A stretch of 64,000 bases of DNA from Anastatus disparis (Eukaryota; Arthropoda; Insecta; Hymenoptera; Eupelmidae): contig JAFFSR010000136.1 of the NCBI GenBank assembly GCA_017163975.1, forward strand, positions 10,971,501 through 11,035,500. The letters are read 5' to 3'. The notes below the pieces were generated by a model. That model saw only the letters and a program-made list of their open reading frames with translations, searched no databases and was not told the origin of the DNA. Each line of letters starts with the position of its first letter. The first letter of the stretch is position 1. Position numbers and translations under genes: made by a program. This document shows positions 1 to 14,751 of this stretch, piece after piece.

Positions 1-2208
1 TTATAGTTGAATTTTCATTCATAATATGTAATATAAAATTTTTCTGATCGAATATTGAATGTGTAATTGAATAAGTATTAGTTCTAGACGATTTTATTCA
101 TAGAATTTCGGAATGAAAATTCCTACTTTTTTAATTCGATTTGGAAATATTTTTCAAATTTTATTTATTTAAAATTCAAGATTTTTATAATAATTCAAGA
201 AAAAGAAATAATTATTTTATTATGAAATTTTTCATTTATTGTTCAATGTTCACAAACATTTATCAAGTATTGAAATTGTTATAACATATAAATTATTTTT
301 TATTTATTAATTATTAGTAATAATTATAACCAGATGGACTTAAAAAAAATGCATTTTTAAATTTTTTTGCCAATCTATGGAAATTTATCCGTCTTAAAAA
401 TATCATTATCTTTTATTGCGATAAAATATAATTTAATGTGACAATATCTTATAATTCATATTAAATGAAGCATTAAAAAGAAATAAACAACTGAATCATA
501 TCCCAACAGAAATTTGATGCACTTAAGAAAAGTTGTTTAAATTAGATAAAGACATTGTATACCGCAGACAAGCGCATCGTCCTAACTTTAAAGAATCATT
601 ATAGTTTTAAGCCTGGCTTTTAGCCCAAAATCAGAATAATGCAATCGACTTAAATACAATTTAGACTGGCGACTCTCCATACTGGCGCTTTTCCATTTCA
701 AATGTGTAAGATTGAAAAAAAAAAACATATAAGAAAAATAAAAATTTTGTATCAGGGTTGTTTCTACATTATTATTTGTTTTAATATAGGTACATAAGTT
801 GTGTAAGTTGTTTTGGCTTATTATATAATGTTATATTTAGAAAAAAATTGATTTTCTTTGTACAAGACGTATATTTAGTTGTTTAACAACAAAATATCAC
901 CTGCTCTATAATTAAAAATAATTATAAAATATTAGTACAGTTAAAATGAATATATTTAAATATTTTGTTATAATATTTTTAGCAAGCATTTAAAAACTGT
1001 ATACTATCAGGTAGCGACACCTTTTTATCTAAGAAAAGCTTTGCAAGCTAGCTGGAAACCGATTGCTGATAACTTATCGACAATTTAGCTTGGTAGTCGG
1101 TAAGGAAGACAATTGTCCAAACAGGTAACAATAAACAAGTTAAGAGAATAATTAAATTTTTAAAATCAATACGCACCTATGAGAATTTTAGTAACATGTT
1201 AGAAAATTTTAAGAAAATCTTATTAAATAAAGTTCGACGCGTTTATTAAATATAAATATAAAAAAACTTTACAAGATAAAAATATAAACAAACAAATGAA
1301 ATTAAAATCAACTCGCTCGTAAGTACACTGAAGACTTAATTAAAAATCCGGTCTCAATGACATGTCGTGAGAATATAAAAAAAAGATACTTGTCCACGCG
1401 TTCTTGTTCGCCCCGACGAACTTGTTTTATTTCAATTAGTCTAAGTGCAAAAGATAAGATTTGCAAACGAGTTCATACTAAGAACGTACAGTATATCGTT
1501 AGCTACTCGGTGAATTTCATCTAACACATCATTTTTCTAGGAATTTTCCTTAGCGCCATTATGTATGTTCTTTGTACATTAAATTTAAATGGATGCTATT
1601 TTTCATTTTAAAGTCTGTAAAAAATTTATCTCTTTTCATTCTTAAAAAAAAGCTCTTTACTTCATTTTATATATTTTTTTTAATTTTTGGTATACTTGTG
1701 AATGAATTTGAAATTTTTCTTATATCATATCACATTTATTTTATAATTATTTTTTGTAAAAAAAATAGTAAATTTTAAGAAAAAAATTTTTTTAGATTAA
1801 TATTTTTATTGATTATACCTCTGCTGTAATATTTTAAAAAATTTAATAAAATATTTCATCATTTTTTAATAAAAATTCTATTTCGTTTTACCCATTTTTT
1901 ATTATTTATGAAATGCAAATATAATTATTTCTAACATCTTTATCTTTTAAAAATCAGTACGGAAACGTAACGATCGATAAAAATAATTCATCCTGAACAA
2001 AAGTCGTTTAACCCCATGATATCGTATCTTAAAAGCTTAACTACATTTTCCCGTTTCCCATAATCCAACGTCATTTTTTATTCCTTTGACTTTCAGTCAA
2101 GAGCCAACTCTTCAAATAACCGAGACAATCTGTTTCACAAATTTTCCGTTTATACACAATAATATCTCATTGAAATATGACAAATCAGAATTAAAAGGGG
2201 ATACATAG

Positions 2209-2303
2209 CGAGAGAAGGAGAAAGAGAAAGAACTCCGCATTACTAGATGCAATATAAACGTAAGCTTTTGCGTTTATTCTTTCCCTCTCTCTCTTTCTCT
2301 CAT
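2209..2303. repeat. Polypurine/polypyrimidine fold-back
   Basis: A purine-rich run (GAGAGAAGGAGAAAGAGAAAG) is followed about 50 bases later by a pyrimidine-rich run (CTTTCCCTCTCTCTC and onward) on the same strand. The two halves can pair as a long imperfect stem. This may only be two opposed simple repeats. Confidence 0.45.
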
Positions 2304-5300
2304 TCTCTAACCCGTCGATCAATACCTTTACCAAGAGACGACGATGGGTTAAAGCGTCCCGCAGCATCGCTACTTTATGGTAAATCAACCAAATTACGTA
2401 GTTTAATGAGTCGACTCTGATATCTTTTTCTTATTCTCCTTTTATTTATGACCTTCTTCAAATAAGTAATGTTTATCAAAATTAAATGTGCTCAATCATT
2501 GTTATTATATATATGCCCAAAGCGACTTTTTTCGAATTGGTATGCGCAGTGGCTGACCTGGAGATGCTTGTCCTAATTTTTCTTTTTCTTTTTGAATGCT
2601 CTTATTTATTTTTGGAAAAAGGTTACCTAGACACTCGATCTAAGAAATTAATGTTTCGAGTTATGATGTAACATTTATAGTATTTATTGATTATAAATTA
2701 CAAGTTGACTTTGAATTATTAAATGATTAATACATTATGAAATTTTCATTAATTTACTTTGTTAATAAATTTGTTTATTGTTAATTTAAAACCAAATTTT
2801 CACATATATTTAAATGAAAATTTATTACTGAAACTTGAACTAGCAAGTAACTTAAAAGTTTGCTTAACTTTAATCTCAAATAACGTTATTATAATAAAAT
2901 TTATTCACAACTTTTGTTTGTTTAAGTAAAAAATCTATTTATCGATAAATAAACATCATTGATTTTAAAATCAATAAACAATGCACAAAAAATCTAAAAC
3001 TGGCTACGAGAACATATAAGCTTAACCCAAAAAGTCCAACCTTTGTCGAACAAAGCATCTCAATTGTATCAGCAACAGCATATACCTTGGAATTCATTAG
3101 CAGCATTATAAACATGCATAAGTGCGTTAGAGTCGCACGCGCAAAACTAATTAGCGCACGTCATAATACAAGCCAACCGAGAGAGATATCTGACACCGAA
3201 GCAACAAACTCGGTCATCCCTTGTTAAAACTTATCCTATATGGAAGATTCGTTGACCGCACAATGTCTTTTATTTTTATATGATAATTAAAAACTCGTTT
3301 GTTTGATTAATCAAAATAAAAGAGATAATTGATATCGATTTTTCAGGATATTTAAATCATAATGAAAATTTTTGGTTCGTTTAAAAGTTGAAAATTTATT
3401 AATATTTATATTTTTGAAAAATTCATTGATTTTTTTCAATTTCTTATCATTGGATTAAAATTCTTTAAAAAAGTATTGATCAATCTATTAATACTTTGTT
3501 TTTATGAAATAACAAATCAATATCTTGTTTTATCTGTAAAATTACGAAAATTATTAGCTCAGATATTGAATTACTGCTATACGTAATTTAGCGCAACACA
3601 AATATGCATCCATTTCACCCTTTAAGTGCAAACAAGATTTTCAAGATAAATTAAATGTCCATCAATGTACTTCCTTTACAAATAGCTTTTATATTGAAAC
3701 AATGAAAAATAAACTTCAAAGAATAATAAATCGATTTAAAAGTCCCTTTAATAACTTTAAATACACGATGCAAAAAGTTATGATAAATATTATGACTATG
3801 AACGCGCCGGTAATATCAGTAAAAAAAATGTATACTCGCGTATACACCGCGATAAATGTAAAAATAAAAAAAAATTATAGTAATGTCCATCGTCTCATTG
3901 AAGATAACCACACCTAAATCCGTAACAACAAAAAGAATGTAACACAAAAAGCCGAGGCAAGATAAAAGTAATACTTCTTCTACCATTATAAACTCATTCA
4001 AGGCTTTAAAAAAAACCGCGTAAAAGCTTCTATACAACATGATGGTTCTGACAAACGTTCGGATAAGCTTTTATAAAATGTAGAAAATTTATAAACTCGT
4101 AAAAAATTTTAGTACATAATTTTTCAAAAACAAAAACTAATTGAAATATAATTGAAGCGATAAAAAAATCTGAAAAAAAATCAAATTTAATCCTATACCT
4201 ATACGCAATAGTCGTAAGTATAACTGCACCGATATATGATTGACATAATCTATACAAGCGGTACGAGCGAATATATATATAGATATACGTAAATACCGGC
4301 GGGAATTCCTCACAGTATAATATGATACATGAATATACACGCGATAAAGCAAAGAGTAACGAACAGTCGTATACGAGCTACACACAACAAGTGACGACGA
4401 TCTCTTTCTTAACTTGTTAATCTTCGTGTTACTATCAATTTCTCAGCTGTTCTCATATTTATTATACATATCGTGTTATAATTTTGTTTTGTTTATAATT
4501 AAAAAAAAAAATAAGAAATTAATCATTTCAAAAAAATGTTCAATATTATTATTAATGGTGTACATTGGAGTGTAGAGTGACAACTGACTCGAGGAAGGAA
4601 GTTTAAAAGGAAACCTTATATTAGTAGAAGATCTGTCATCGTAAGGGTGTTACACGCAAGCCAAGTGGCTTTCGGTATTATGTGCGTTGGTGCATGTGCT
4701 GTATGCTAAAGTCACTGCGACGACGACTACATAGCGATAAATTTTTTTGAAAGGTATGGCTGCTCGTTAAAATTACATTTTTGTTTATCGTTTAAAGTAA
4801 CTTTGATTTACATTTGTAAATTTGACAGTTAATTTTTTTCTAAGTCATAATTGCACGTCAGTAAGTATTGCTGATATACATTATATTGTCTTTATACATG
4901 GATAAATTGAAAATTATGTTAAAACTACCTTTATATTTTACATAATGTTACATTTAAAAAAAACACTAAATGTTAGATTGTATTGCACAATTATTACTTT
5001 ATGTGAAAAATTTAACGAATAAGTTGGATTAATTTTTTATATCAGCGAATGAGTGTATGATTAATTCTTATCTTCACCTATGGAATTCCAATTGACATAA
5101 ATCAACTTCAATCGAACTCAATGAGCCTTTTGACATTGATTATAATGTTTCGCTATTCGCTTAATTAAGATGGTAATATTGATATAGGAAAGGGTAAAAA
5201 ATAAATTTCATAATTTACTTTGTATCTTATAATTAAAACTCAATTTTTTAATTTATTTTTACATCATAGCTATGCAAATTTTATTATTTTTACTTTGTGA

Positions 5301-6032
5301 AAATTAATCCTTTACTAAAAGTTAAAAAAAATTACACAAGACAATTTTACATAATTTACAATTTACAATATAATTTTATCAATTTCATTAATCTTTAAAA
5401 AAAACTATGAATATATCGATGACAAAGAGAAAAAAAATAAAGCGAATTAAAAAAAATGAGGAAAAAAAACCAAGTGCACGGAGCACTGAAACTCGATAAC
5501 ATCACATATGTCAGTTCATATAACAAGTTTGCTTATATACATTAACGTGTAAGGGTGCGTCCAACAGTGGCCAAAAGAGAGATAAATAAGAATTCGTGCT
5601 CCAAATATTTTAATCATAAGAAATGAAAAAAAGAAAGAAGAAAGCAGTGAAGAAATGTCAAGTTCTTTTATTGAAACAAATAAGATAACTCGTCAGACCT
5701 TAAAAATTAATCGAAGAAATTTTTTTAATGAAAAAAAAAGTTTGATGCTAAATTAAAGTTAGTTCCGCGATTCTTGACTAAATGGTGACAGCATAAAAAT
5801 ATAATTAATGGCCTTGGGTCTCAATTTGAACCTTAGATAATAAAGTCGTTTACGTTCTTCTAACCTCAAAATTGCAATTTCTTTTCTCTTTTCTAGTTCT
5901 TAAAACGTAAAATACAGTTATAAATTAAACGAAAAGGCATTTTTATTAAAACTCGCTATAAACCTCGCCTTCGACTCGGCTTGGAATATTCTCGTTTAGT
6001 AAAAAAAAGTCTATTCGTCCTAGCTATCGCTA

Positions 6033-6721
6033 TTAAGGTAGCTCGTACCAAAAATGAAAAATTTACGAATGAAACCAAAATATAGGAGGTTGTTCTTTAA
6101 GTTAAAATAAATCTCTACGCAAAAAATCAGACCTGGTTTCCAGAGAAAATTTAAAGAAAAAATCTTTTGAAAATGCTGCGTTCACTGACATTTTAACATT
6201 GCTCATATGGTAGATATTCGATTTTCCTACAGTTATAATCGAACATTTGCATCTAAAGATTTACTACCGCTCTGAAAAACTAAATATAAATACTTTATTT
6301 AACAAGCTTTCCAATGGTATATTAAATGTTATGTGTATTCAGGGATTTTTCAAAAATATTACGAAAAGAATCTAAAAATTTATTGATTTTCATAGGAGAA
6401 ATTGTCTTGAAACAAAAGTCTGTATTTGGAGGTTAGCTCGCGCGAAATTCAAAATATTGGAATGACGATTTGTTATTAAAATTTTAAAAATATTTACGAA
6501 ATATAAATTTTTAAAACATTCATATAAATATTTATATTAATAATAAAAATAAAGTAGATAAAATAAAATAATGAAGATTATTTATTTTTAGGTATTATAA
6601 TTGATAAATAACATCTGCTAGCATGTAATACGCGCGACATTTTCTGAAGTCACAACAACAAAGTGAATAGAGTTTCACTTATACTCATTTGACTTTAGTT
6701 GCACGGTACGAGCTACCTTAA
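6033..6721. mobile_element. Non-autonomous DNA transposon-like element, TTAA target site
   Basis: The 17-base string TTAAGGTAGCTCGTACC at 6,033-6,049 recurs as its exact reverse complement at 6,705-6,721. Read as transposon ends, this gives 13-bp terminal inverted repeats (GGTAGCTCGTACC) bounding a 681-bp body (6,037-6,717), flanked on both sides by a TTAA duplication. TTAA duplications are typical of the piggyBac and Kolobok superfamilies. The body carries no reading frame of transposase size, so it would be a non-autonomous (MITE-like) copy. The superfamily is inferred from the duplication only. Confidence 0.6.
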
Positions 6722-9700
6722 ATTAATAATGAATTGAGATTTAAAGCTAGAAGGAAGATTCGTTCTTAAATAATTCGATGATTTTTTAAATAATAATGAA
6801 AACGATGGCAGGAATGAAGTATTATCATATAAAAAATATCTTCTCAATTTCGTTAATAATTGAGCAAATTTTTTAAATTTACGACTTATCGTTCTGATTA
6901 AAGTTTTAAATTTAATTTGCGATTAGAAAAGTAAATTGATTGCAGACCCATAACAATTTATGATTTTAAAATAAATTTATCATTTAATAACAATTTTCGT
7001 GAATTTTCATATTTTTTTCAATAATTTTAAATTTTAATTTAAAGATTTTTAATAAATTGAAATAAAATAAAAGATTTATAAAAATAATTGTTAAAAAAAA
7101 AAAATTCGATGAAATTTCATTTGATAAAGCTTTTAAAACTATAACGAAAATAAAAATACAATAATTGTGGGTCGCCTAGAAGGCTTGTAACACACCGAGC
7201 ACCTTAGTTAAAGCGAAAGCACAATTTACAGGATGGAACATAGGCCATCCCATATAACATGCATTCTCTCTCATGTCGGAAATCGAATTTATGCACTTCT
7301 CGTGAATGTCGAGTTGCCCTTTATAAATACGTATACTCGTTTATTTATATGGCCTTTTACTCCGTCTTTTATGAAAAAGAAAAACACACTTTTCTATCCT
7401 TTAAATATTTAATGTATTTTTTAAAATTTTTTATAATAAAATAATAATTAAATTTTTTCCGATCTATTTTTTTCTATACAATGTCATTCTGAAAATTCGA
7501 TATTTAGAATTCATGCATGAAAGATTATATGTTTTTATAATGAGTTACATAAACTGTATGTTCTATTATTCAAGAATAAAAGAGAAGTACATTTTTCATT
7601 TTATGTTGAATGATAAACAAGAAATTAAAAATATGCAATTATAAATCAGTTTCAAGGATAATTTCATGAAGCGCGAGATGAAATTTACAACATAATAGAA
7701 GACTTTTAATTGAATGGATGTATTGTTAAATGTATCATTTGATAATTAAAATAAAATTACGAAAAAATAAAAGAACTTTATGAATGCCCTATTTAGCATT
7801 TTTTAATTCTTAATTTTAAAAATTAGCGATGAACAGGCAATTTGAGTATATGTAGAACACGAAAATGTTTTGACCCCGGGAATATGCGCAATGTTACGCA
7901 ATCTTCTGCGGATAACCCAAAAGAGATGATCAAAATATATGGAACGTAAAGGTAATGCCGACTGATGTGTGGAAATTTGATTTCTCTAACATGTACTCAA
8001 GAAAAGCCTAAGTCAATAGAACAAGATCAAATCAATTCTTATAAACTTGAACTAACTAAATTTTATTTTTTACTCTTGACTTTGTAAACATATATATAGT
8101 TCCCATATCGTGTAATCAACTAGCTTGGATTATTAATTCTTTCTTCCATTCTACTGTATCTACGTTGCGCACGTGTTATTGTCTGCTTATTTATATTTAT
8201 GAACTAAAAACCTCAGCCTTGCCATTAAAAATTGCACCTCTCATAAGTCTTTCCTTAACTTATAAACGAGCTTCTTTTGAAAGACATGTTTTAAAGACAC
8301 CTCGATAGTGGCTAACGAGTAAGTGAGTCTACTCTTTTTATCCAACAGTCATACAGGTTTTTTTTTGCTTTTTTCTCTTGTATCGTACGGCGACATAGAA
8401 AACAAAAGACCAAAGAGTAGGTGCACACACGCAAAAAAGGGGGGAGTTCTTAAAAGGTGTCTCTCTCTTTTTCTCTGTGTTTTCCCTTTAAGCTTGCCTC
8501 TTACGATCGATATAATACGACGACGAGTAGTGTATGGTAGCAAGTTTGTGGCTAAGAGAGTAAAAAAAAAGAGAAAAAAAGAGAAAACAGAAACTTACTA
8601 CCCTCATGAACAAACACGCGAGCGACACGCACCTAAAACTTTGTCTTTTTGTGTGCTTGCGTCGAAATACTGCGTCGAAAAAAAGCGTATATATTTAATT
8701 CACCCCTGGGAAGGACAATATCCTATATCTTTCCTATACGTAATAATGTGTTTCGGTTACTTAGATGTCCTACATATGATAGACCCTTTACATTTTTCTG
8801 TGCATATGGTTTTATGCTCTTTGTATTGACTTATAACTGTATGTATGAATAATTCTGTGAATTTCAACACAATTTTTTTTTAATTATTTGTATTTACTGA
8901 AATTTAAGGCGTAATACTGTTTATGCTGTGATATCAATGGCGCTTTAATATAAAATTACTGTCAAAGCCACAGCTCAATTTATATAAAATTTAATTATTT
9001 TAATCTATCCGCATTTCATAATTTGCGCGCATCGATGACGCATCAGTAAAATATAGGATTTTAATTAAAACTAAATATAATTGTTGAATTTTTAAAAAAA
9101 ATTTATTGTGATAAAATTAAAAATTTTATTAGAATTGTATGAACAATTATTCAGAAATTTATGTTCAATCATTTAATAGAATCATGAAATTTAGAGTCAT
9201 ATTGTGAATAACAAAATTAATTTAACGAGAAATTAAGCTGTTAATATGCAAACATTACTAAAATTACAATGCATTTGTCACATAGTTTGTGACGCTTTAA
9301 TTTAAACAATTTCAAAGATATTTAATTTACAAATTTTAATACTAACTTCATATTATTATACTTCAATTACATTAATGTAAATATTTAAATAAAAAAGTAT
9401 TATTATGATATATATTATTATAATATATTATGTATTATTTATATAAAAAATTATTAATTAAATGGTGTTATATATATATATATATAACCTTAACTGATCC
9501 AACATAAGATTTTGCAAGAACCAATCAAAGTAATTGTTGTCGCAAACATCAATCAGCAAGACTATAATCTTGTATTACCTTAACGAGTCTATATGAGTGC
9601 GTAATACGCTATTTAATAATCAAGTATAATCAAATATAGAGCATTTCAATTATACACAAATTAAACTACCTATAAATGGAATTATTGTCTTTTATTTTTG

Positions 9701-10237
9701 GGTACATAATGATAACATCAAGGTTAAACGAGAGTGAAAAGTATTAAAGTTAATATGTTTGGCTAGTTAATTATATACATACACGTGTCTGTGTATATAT
9801 TTAAAAATTGAGAACGACATTGACTAAAAAATTCGAAAAAGACATCATAAAGATGTCTGGGGGGAAAAAATAGGATTTTTGTAAATTTAAAAATTACATA
9901 TTACAATGAATAAATTTGAAAAAGCTATAAATTTCATTCATGCACAAAGGAGGTGTGCAATAAAATTTCTGCATGTACGAGCAATTTCTCTGCGGACAAT
10001 TTCAAGGCTACAAAATATATATATGTAATGGCAACATAAATTTCTATAACAATGTTAAGTAAAAAAAAAAAGAAAATATCTTTCGCGTGTCAGAAAGACA
10101 TACTTTTTTATTATTTTTTTTTCTTTTTTCGTCTTTGATATTGTAACCAAGCGGAAGTATACTTCCACGCCCGAGCTCACCAATACTACGATAATTTTGT
10201 ACTCTCTGAACCTGATTAACACTTCCTTCATGCTCTG

Positions 10238-10263
10238 CTAAAGTATATACGTATATACTTTAG
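10238..10263. repeat. 26-bp perfect palindrome
   Basis: The half-site CTAAAGTATATAC is followed immediately by its reverse complement, giving a perfect 26-bp palindrome with no spacer. A CT microsatellite starts just after it at about 10,269. It could be a dimer-binding site or a cruciform-prone sequence. Function is unknown. Confidence 0.6.
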
Positions 10264-10268
10264 ATTAC

Positions 10269-10287
10269 TTTTCTCTCTCTCTCTCTT
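10269..10287. repeat. (CT)n microsatellite
   Basis: A short run of CT dinucleotides inside AT-rich non-coding sequence. Confidence 0.7.
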
Positions 10288-13200
10288 TTATATTAGACGA
10301 ACGACTGAATTCGTTTTTGCATTAACGATATAATCAATGCTTTTTTAATGAACTGCACTTATTGGATACGGAATCATAAGATTTATGCATTAATTTTCAT
10401 GTATTTGAAACTTTATTGTATTTAATGTGGCATTTAATTCAATGATTTCTTCCTCGAATCCGAAAATTTAACTACGATCATTTAGGAAATGAAATAACTA
10501 AAGTTTTAAAGCCATTAAATATTTTATTAAGCGAAGCATTGGATTCTAAAATCCACAAAATTAGAATAAAAGAAAAGCTTATTTAAAATTTGGAGAAATT
10601 TTTTTAGATAGATTTAAATATTTATAAATAGTCTATTATCTTAAAAGAAATTTTTATTTGTATAAAAAGTAATAATAAAAAATGGAACATAAATCAAAAT
10701 TTGGCAGAGACTATAAATCTTGTACTTAAAAATCTGCCAAGTTTCAACATTGCAAGTTTTGAAACTTTGTTTCACTTATATTTTTGTTTCAAATAAACTA
10801 TAAAAGTTACTAATAAATTTTTTTTTAACGTAATTTAATCGAATTCTTTATGAATTTATTTTCTTACTCCACTGCAAATGCAAATGTTACGTAATTTATT
10901 TATATAAATATATAAAAGTATAGATTCATATGCTTCATTACATTAGTCACTACGAACTGGACTACACATAATATGATTTAAAAATATTTTTCCGGTGTTT
11001 TGCACTTTATTTATAAGGTTTACCTTAAATGTGATTTTATTAGTTTTCTGAATCATTCGAACATTTCACGATATAGTTGTGATTTAATCTCTATTAATAG
11101 ATCGTGGTAGCGCGGATACCGCTAAAGAAACGCGCTCTCCGATGTAGAAAAAAAGGAGGACTTTCTATTTTTACGCACAATATCCAGCCTAAACAATTTA
11201 AGTTATGACAGTGTAAAACGTGGCTTTTTTTCTCTTCAAATTTAATTTTAAACCATAGTTTACAAATTTTTTTCTTGGTTTTAAGAAATTTTTAAATATA
11301 CCGACTCTTATAAATACGATAAGAATAATCAGTCGTGGATATTTTAAAAATAATAACAACTCATCTCTTTTCTCTCACTTTACACGATGTTTTAAATAAG
11401 TAAGAAAAAAGGAATTAAGAGAGAAAATTCTGTCAACGTCATACGGTTAACAACGGATGCTGTTGGTAACAGGAGCGCTAAGGAAAAAGCGAAATAGCCG
11501 ATGCACGCGTTAAATAAAGATAGGAAAAAAAATTGCTTTTGTTATTTATAGTTTACAGTAAAAATAGTTCAAAGCTTTAACGCGACACTAATGCATTAAC
11601 TAGCTTAGTATGAGATAGCATAAATATCTTAAATTCTTTCTCGTTTAGTGTAACAGTTTTTCAATGTTCTCAAGTTCATAGCTTTGCAAATAAAATTGCT
11701 TAAATTCAGAATAAAATTTTACCAATGCTTCTAGTCAATTCTTGAGCGATCTGAACAATAAATTAATTAAGTATATATTTAAAATACATTTTTTAAATAT
11801 TAATAATTTGCATGACGTTATCAGTGACTAAGACTTCCGAGAATTTTTAGACCATGATCTTTTCTACTAATTAGAAACATTCGAATAAATGAAAAATTAT
11901 AGAATCTAAATTTATTTTCTTTGCATTTAAATAAATAATTAGGTATACTAATTAATAATTTCATTATATCAATTAAAATAATGTCAATCAAGTTTTAATA
12001 AATCTTGGTATATAAATTATACGCGTAAATCCAAACTTTTGTTTATATAGTGATATTATTTAAATTAATTTAATCATTAATTATCTTTGATGACAATCAA
12101 AGTGCAATTCAATTAAACACGAGATAAGATATGTATAATATTTATAACAAATTAATAAATAAACATTGCATGTCATCCAATTAAAATATTTTCAGTGCAT
12201 TTACTTTTTTTGCATTAAACTTTTTATCAACTAAAGATAAACTTGACGATTGACCCTACATTACAATTAAATTAAAATAATTTTAAAAAAACGATTAAGC
12301 ATTTAAGTAATATTAACATCCTTAAATTTAATATTTTTTCTAAGGAAAACTACGATAATTTAAATAAACATATTAAGTAATATCTAACGTATGAAAAAAT
12401 TCCATCAATCAATAGTATACAAAAATTTTTTAAATAAAATTCAATACCCGCAGCTAACGAAATATAAATACGTGATTAGCAAAAGGGAATAAGGTTCGTT
12501 GTACGAGATGAGTATATTAAGTAAGCAAGCACACCTGTATTATATATTTCTAAGATCACTATTATACACGTACTATATTTTTACTTCCTACACGAGTGAA
12601 TCATACCGCTCTCTCGCTCGTCATTTTCAATTCGTACGTGGTTAGCGACTGTTTTCTCTTGTTCCTACTGTACTATGCTATAAAGCCAAAAAGAATAAAA
12701 AAAAGAAGAAGAAGAACGCACTCGTGTGAGCATACCACGAATTCATTTAATTTAAATAATACTTAGGATATGAAATTTAATTTCGTAATTAGAATATTTC
12801 TGGCATTAATTTAATGAAACGTTGGTATCTATAATATATGGGAGAATTTTTTGAGTATTAGGAATTTTTTATTTTTTGGCATTAATATTTATTGTGAGAA
12901 TTTCGGTGCTGTTTTTAAATAATTTATATTTATGAATGAATAAGTTTTGATATAATATGACAGCTGAGATCAGGCAAAAAAATTTGAAAAATAGTTTTTG
13001 ATAACTTAATAATTCACGATCAATTGTATTCCAATAGTTATAAGCCTGAGAAAAATAAGAGTTAAAAGGAGAAAAAGAAAAATCTCTTTGGCTAAGCTTA
13101 CTTACAGTTAAACAAGATCTATTTACTGTTAGAGGGAACGTTTGCACCTACAAATTCTGTTATTTTTATTTAAAATGTAGAAAATGTCTTCCTTTGAAAC

Positions 13201-14751
13201 GAAATACATTAAAATAAAAAATATAGATATTGTAGATTGATTAAAAATTAATTTTTTTCCAATCAATCTTTCTTGCTTGTTTCAAGTGAATAAGAGTCAA
13301 ACATATTTTTGTACTGGACACAAGTAGAAATGATTTTACGTGAAATTCGAAATTACTCTCTAGGTATATACTACATTTATCAAACTTTTGAAATAACAAA
13401 TGAAACTTTATTATCAATATTTGCTTTTATAAAACTTCTAAATCAATAATAAAGACTTTATAAGTCTTACATAAGGAGATTTGAAGAATGATAAGAATTT
13501 CAATTCGAAAATCGTTTGCCAACATCGACGAAGCCTTAAAAAAAAAGTTTCGCTTGAGCAATTACAAAGAGAACGGAATAGAAGAGAAATTGTACACGTA
13601 CATTATTATTGTCGTAGAAAAAAAAGTGTCTGAAGAGAAAGAGAATCATGGAAGAAAGGATAGAGGAGGCAGCAGCAAAATGATTTGATGATATAGAAAA
13701 GGTGTACAATATACAAAGTTGCCTATATACATCTTTCTCTTTCTCTTTTCTAAGTAAACGGGAACGCTCTTGTAACTCGTCAGGCTCGAGGGCTTTACGA
13801 GGTCGAAAATTATTGGCGCGATATCGGTGTACACTCACCGAGTACTATATAAACCACCTACACAAAGTTAAAAAGTACTTCCACCTACACAGAAAGAGCA
13901 CATTTCTCTGTGTGTTTGTGTGTGTGTCTGTGCCTACGTGCATAATAAGACAAGAATCGGGTGCAACGGACTCTCCGACACTCGTTGACTCGTTTTGTGT
14001 TTTATTTTCAGCAGAAGCCGGAAAATACGATGCTTGCAAGAAATTGTATAGGTCAAAATCCTAGTGTACATACATATATACATGAATCTGAGTGAGAATG
14101 CTTTCTGTCATTAGTAAGTGCTATTTAACACCGGAGACTTTGACGCTAGGAAAATCTAAGGAAATGAAAATTAAATTTACATGAAACTCGTTAGCGATAT
14201 CATTCGGTGTCAGCAATGAGCTCTTAGAATATTCTTTTGAAAATAATTAAATTTAACATTTTATTAAAAACCTATTTTTTTTATTAATATATTAAATAAA
14301 AACATTTTTTTCTCAAATTTTAATAGAGAAAGACACTTGGTTTAATTTATATAATTAGATAGTTAAAAAAATAAATTAAAGATTAAAATATAAATTTTAT
14401 ATATACAATATATAATTTTTGAATTAATAACCTTACTAAATAAAATTCAAGGGATACATATAACCGTATTACAATTTATTTTAAAATAACCATAAAATTA
14501 TAAATATTTAAACAAATTTTAAATTTAAATAAATATAATTAAAATAAATAAAATTTTATTTGTAATAAAAAGAATTTTAATTCTAAAATTTATTCTATTA
14601 TGTTTAACCATAAAGAACAGTATAACTTATTTATACGTAATGTTTAAAAGAAAATAGCAATCATTGATCTACAAAAAAAATAATATATGCTTACAACATA
14701 TTAAAATTAAATAATATTTTGTTTGTATGTGAAAAAAGAAGAATAACTTAC

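Larger units (their letters stand above)
1..14751. other. Gene-poor AT-rich tract (possible large intron)
   Basis: I see no exon that I can support in this stretch. It is mostly homopolymer-rich AT sequence. It may be a large intron of the minus-strand gene whose first coding exon ends at 14,752, because that exon ends in a clear splice donor and must join sequence at lower coordinates. I looked on the minus strand for the conserved reticulon membrane-domain exons (Y-W-R-D, G-H-P-F-K and L-V-D-S-L-K type motifs) and did not find them. The stretch contains a TTAA-flanked repeat (6,033-6,721), a 26-bp palindrome (10,238-10,263), CT repeats and short TA runs. An open frame of 168 codons at 8,323-8,829 has no ATG near its start and low-complexity content, and I do not regard it as a gene. 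Confidence 0.5.

Noticed and set aside
8323..8829. 168-codon open frame on the plus strand
   Set aside because: It begins at GTG with no ATG near the start and is full of Lys/Arg and Leu/Phe runs from CT- and A-rich simple sequence. It has no family resemblance and no splice context, so it is probably chance openness in a GC-richer island.
1..14751. Reticulon membrane-domain exons on the minus strand
   Set aside because: I searched by eye for the conserved Y-W-R-D, G-H-P-F-K and L-V-D-S-L-K motifs in reverse complement and found none, so I do not claim the full gene here.
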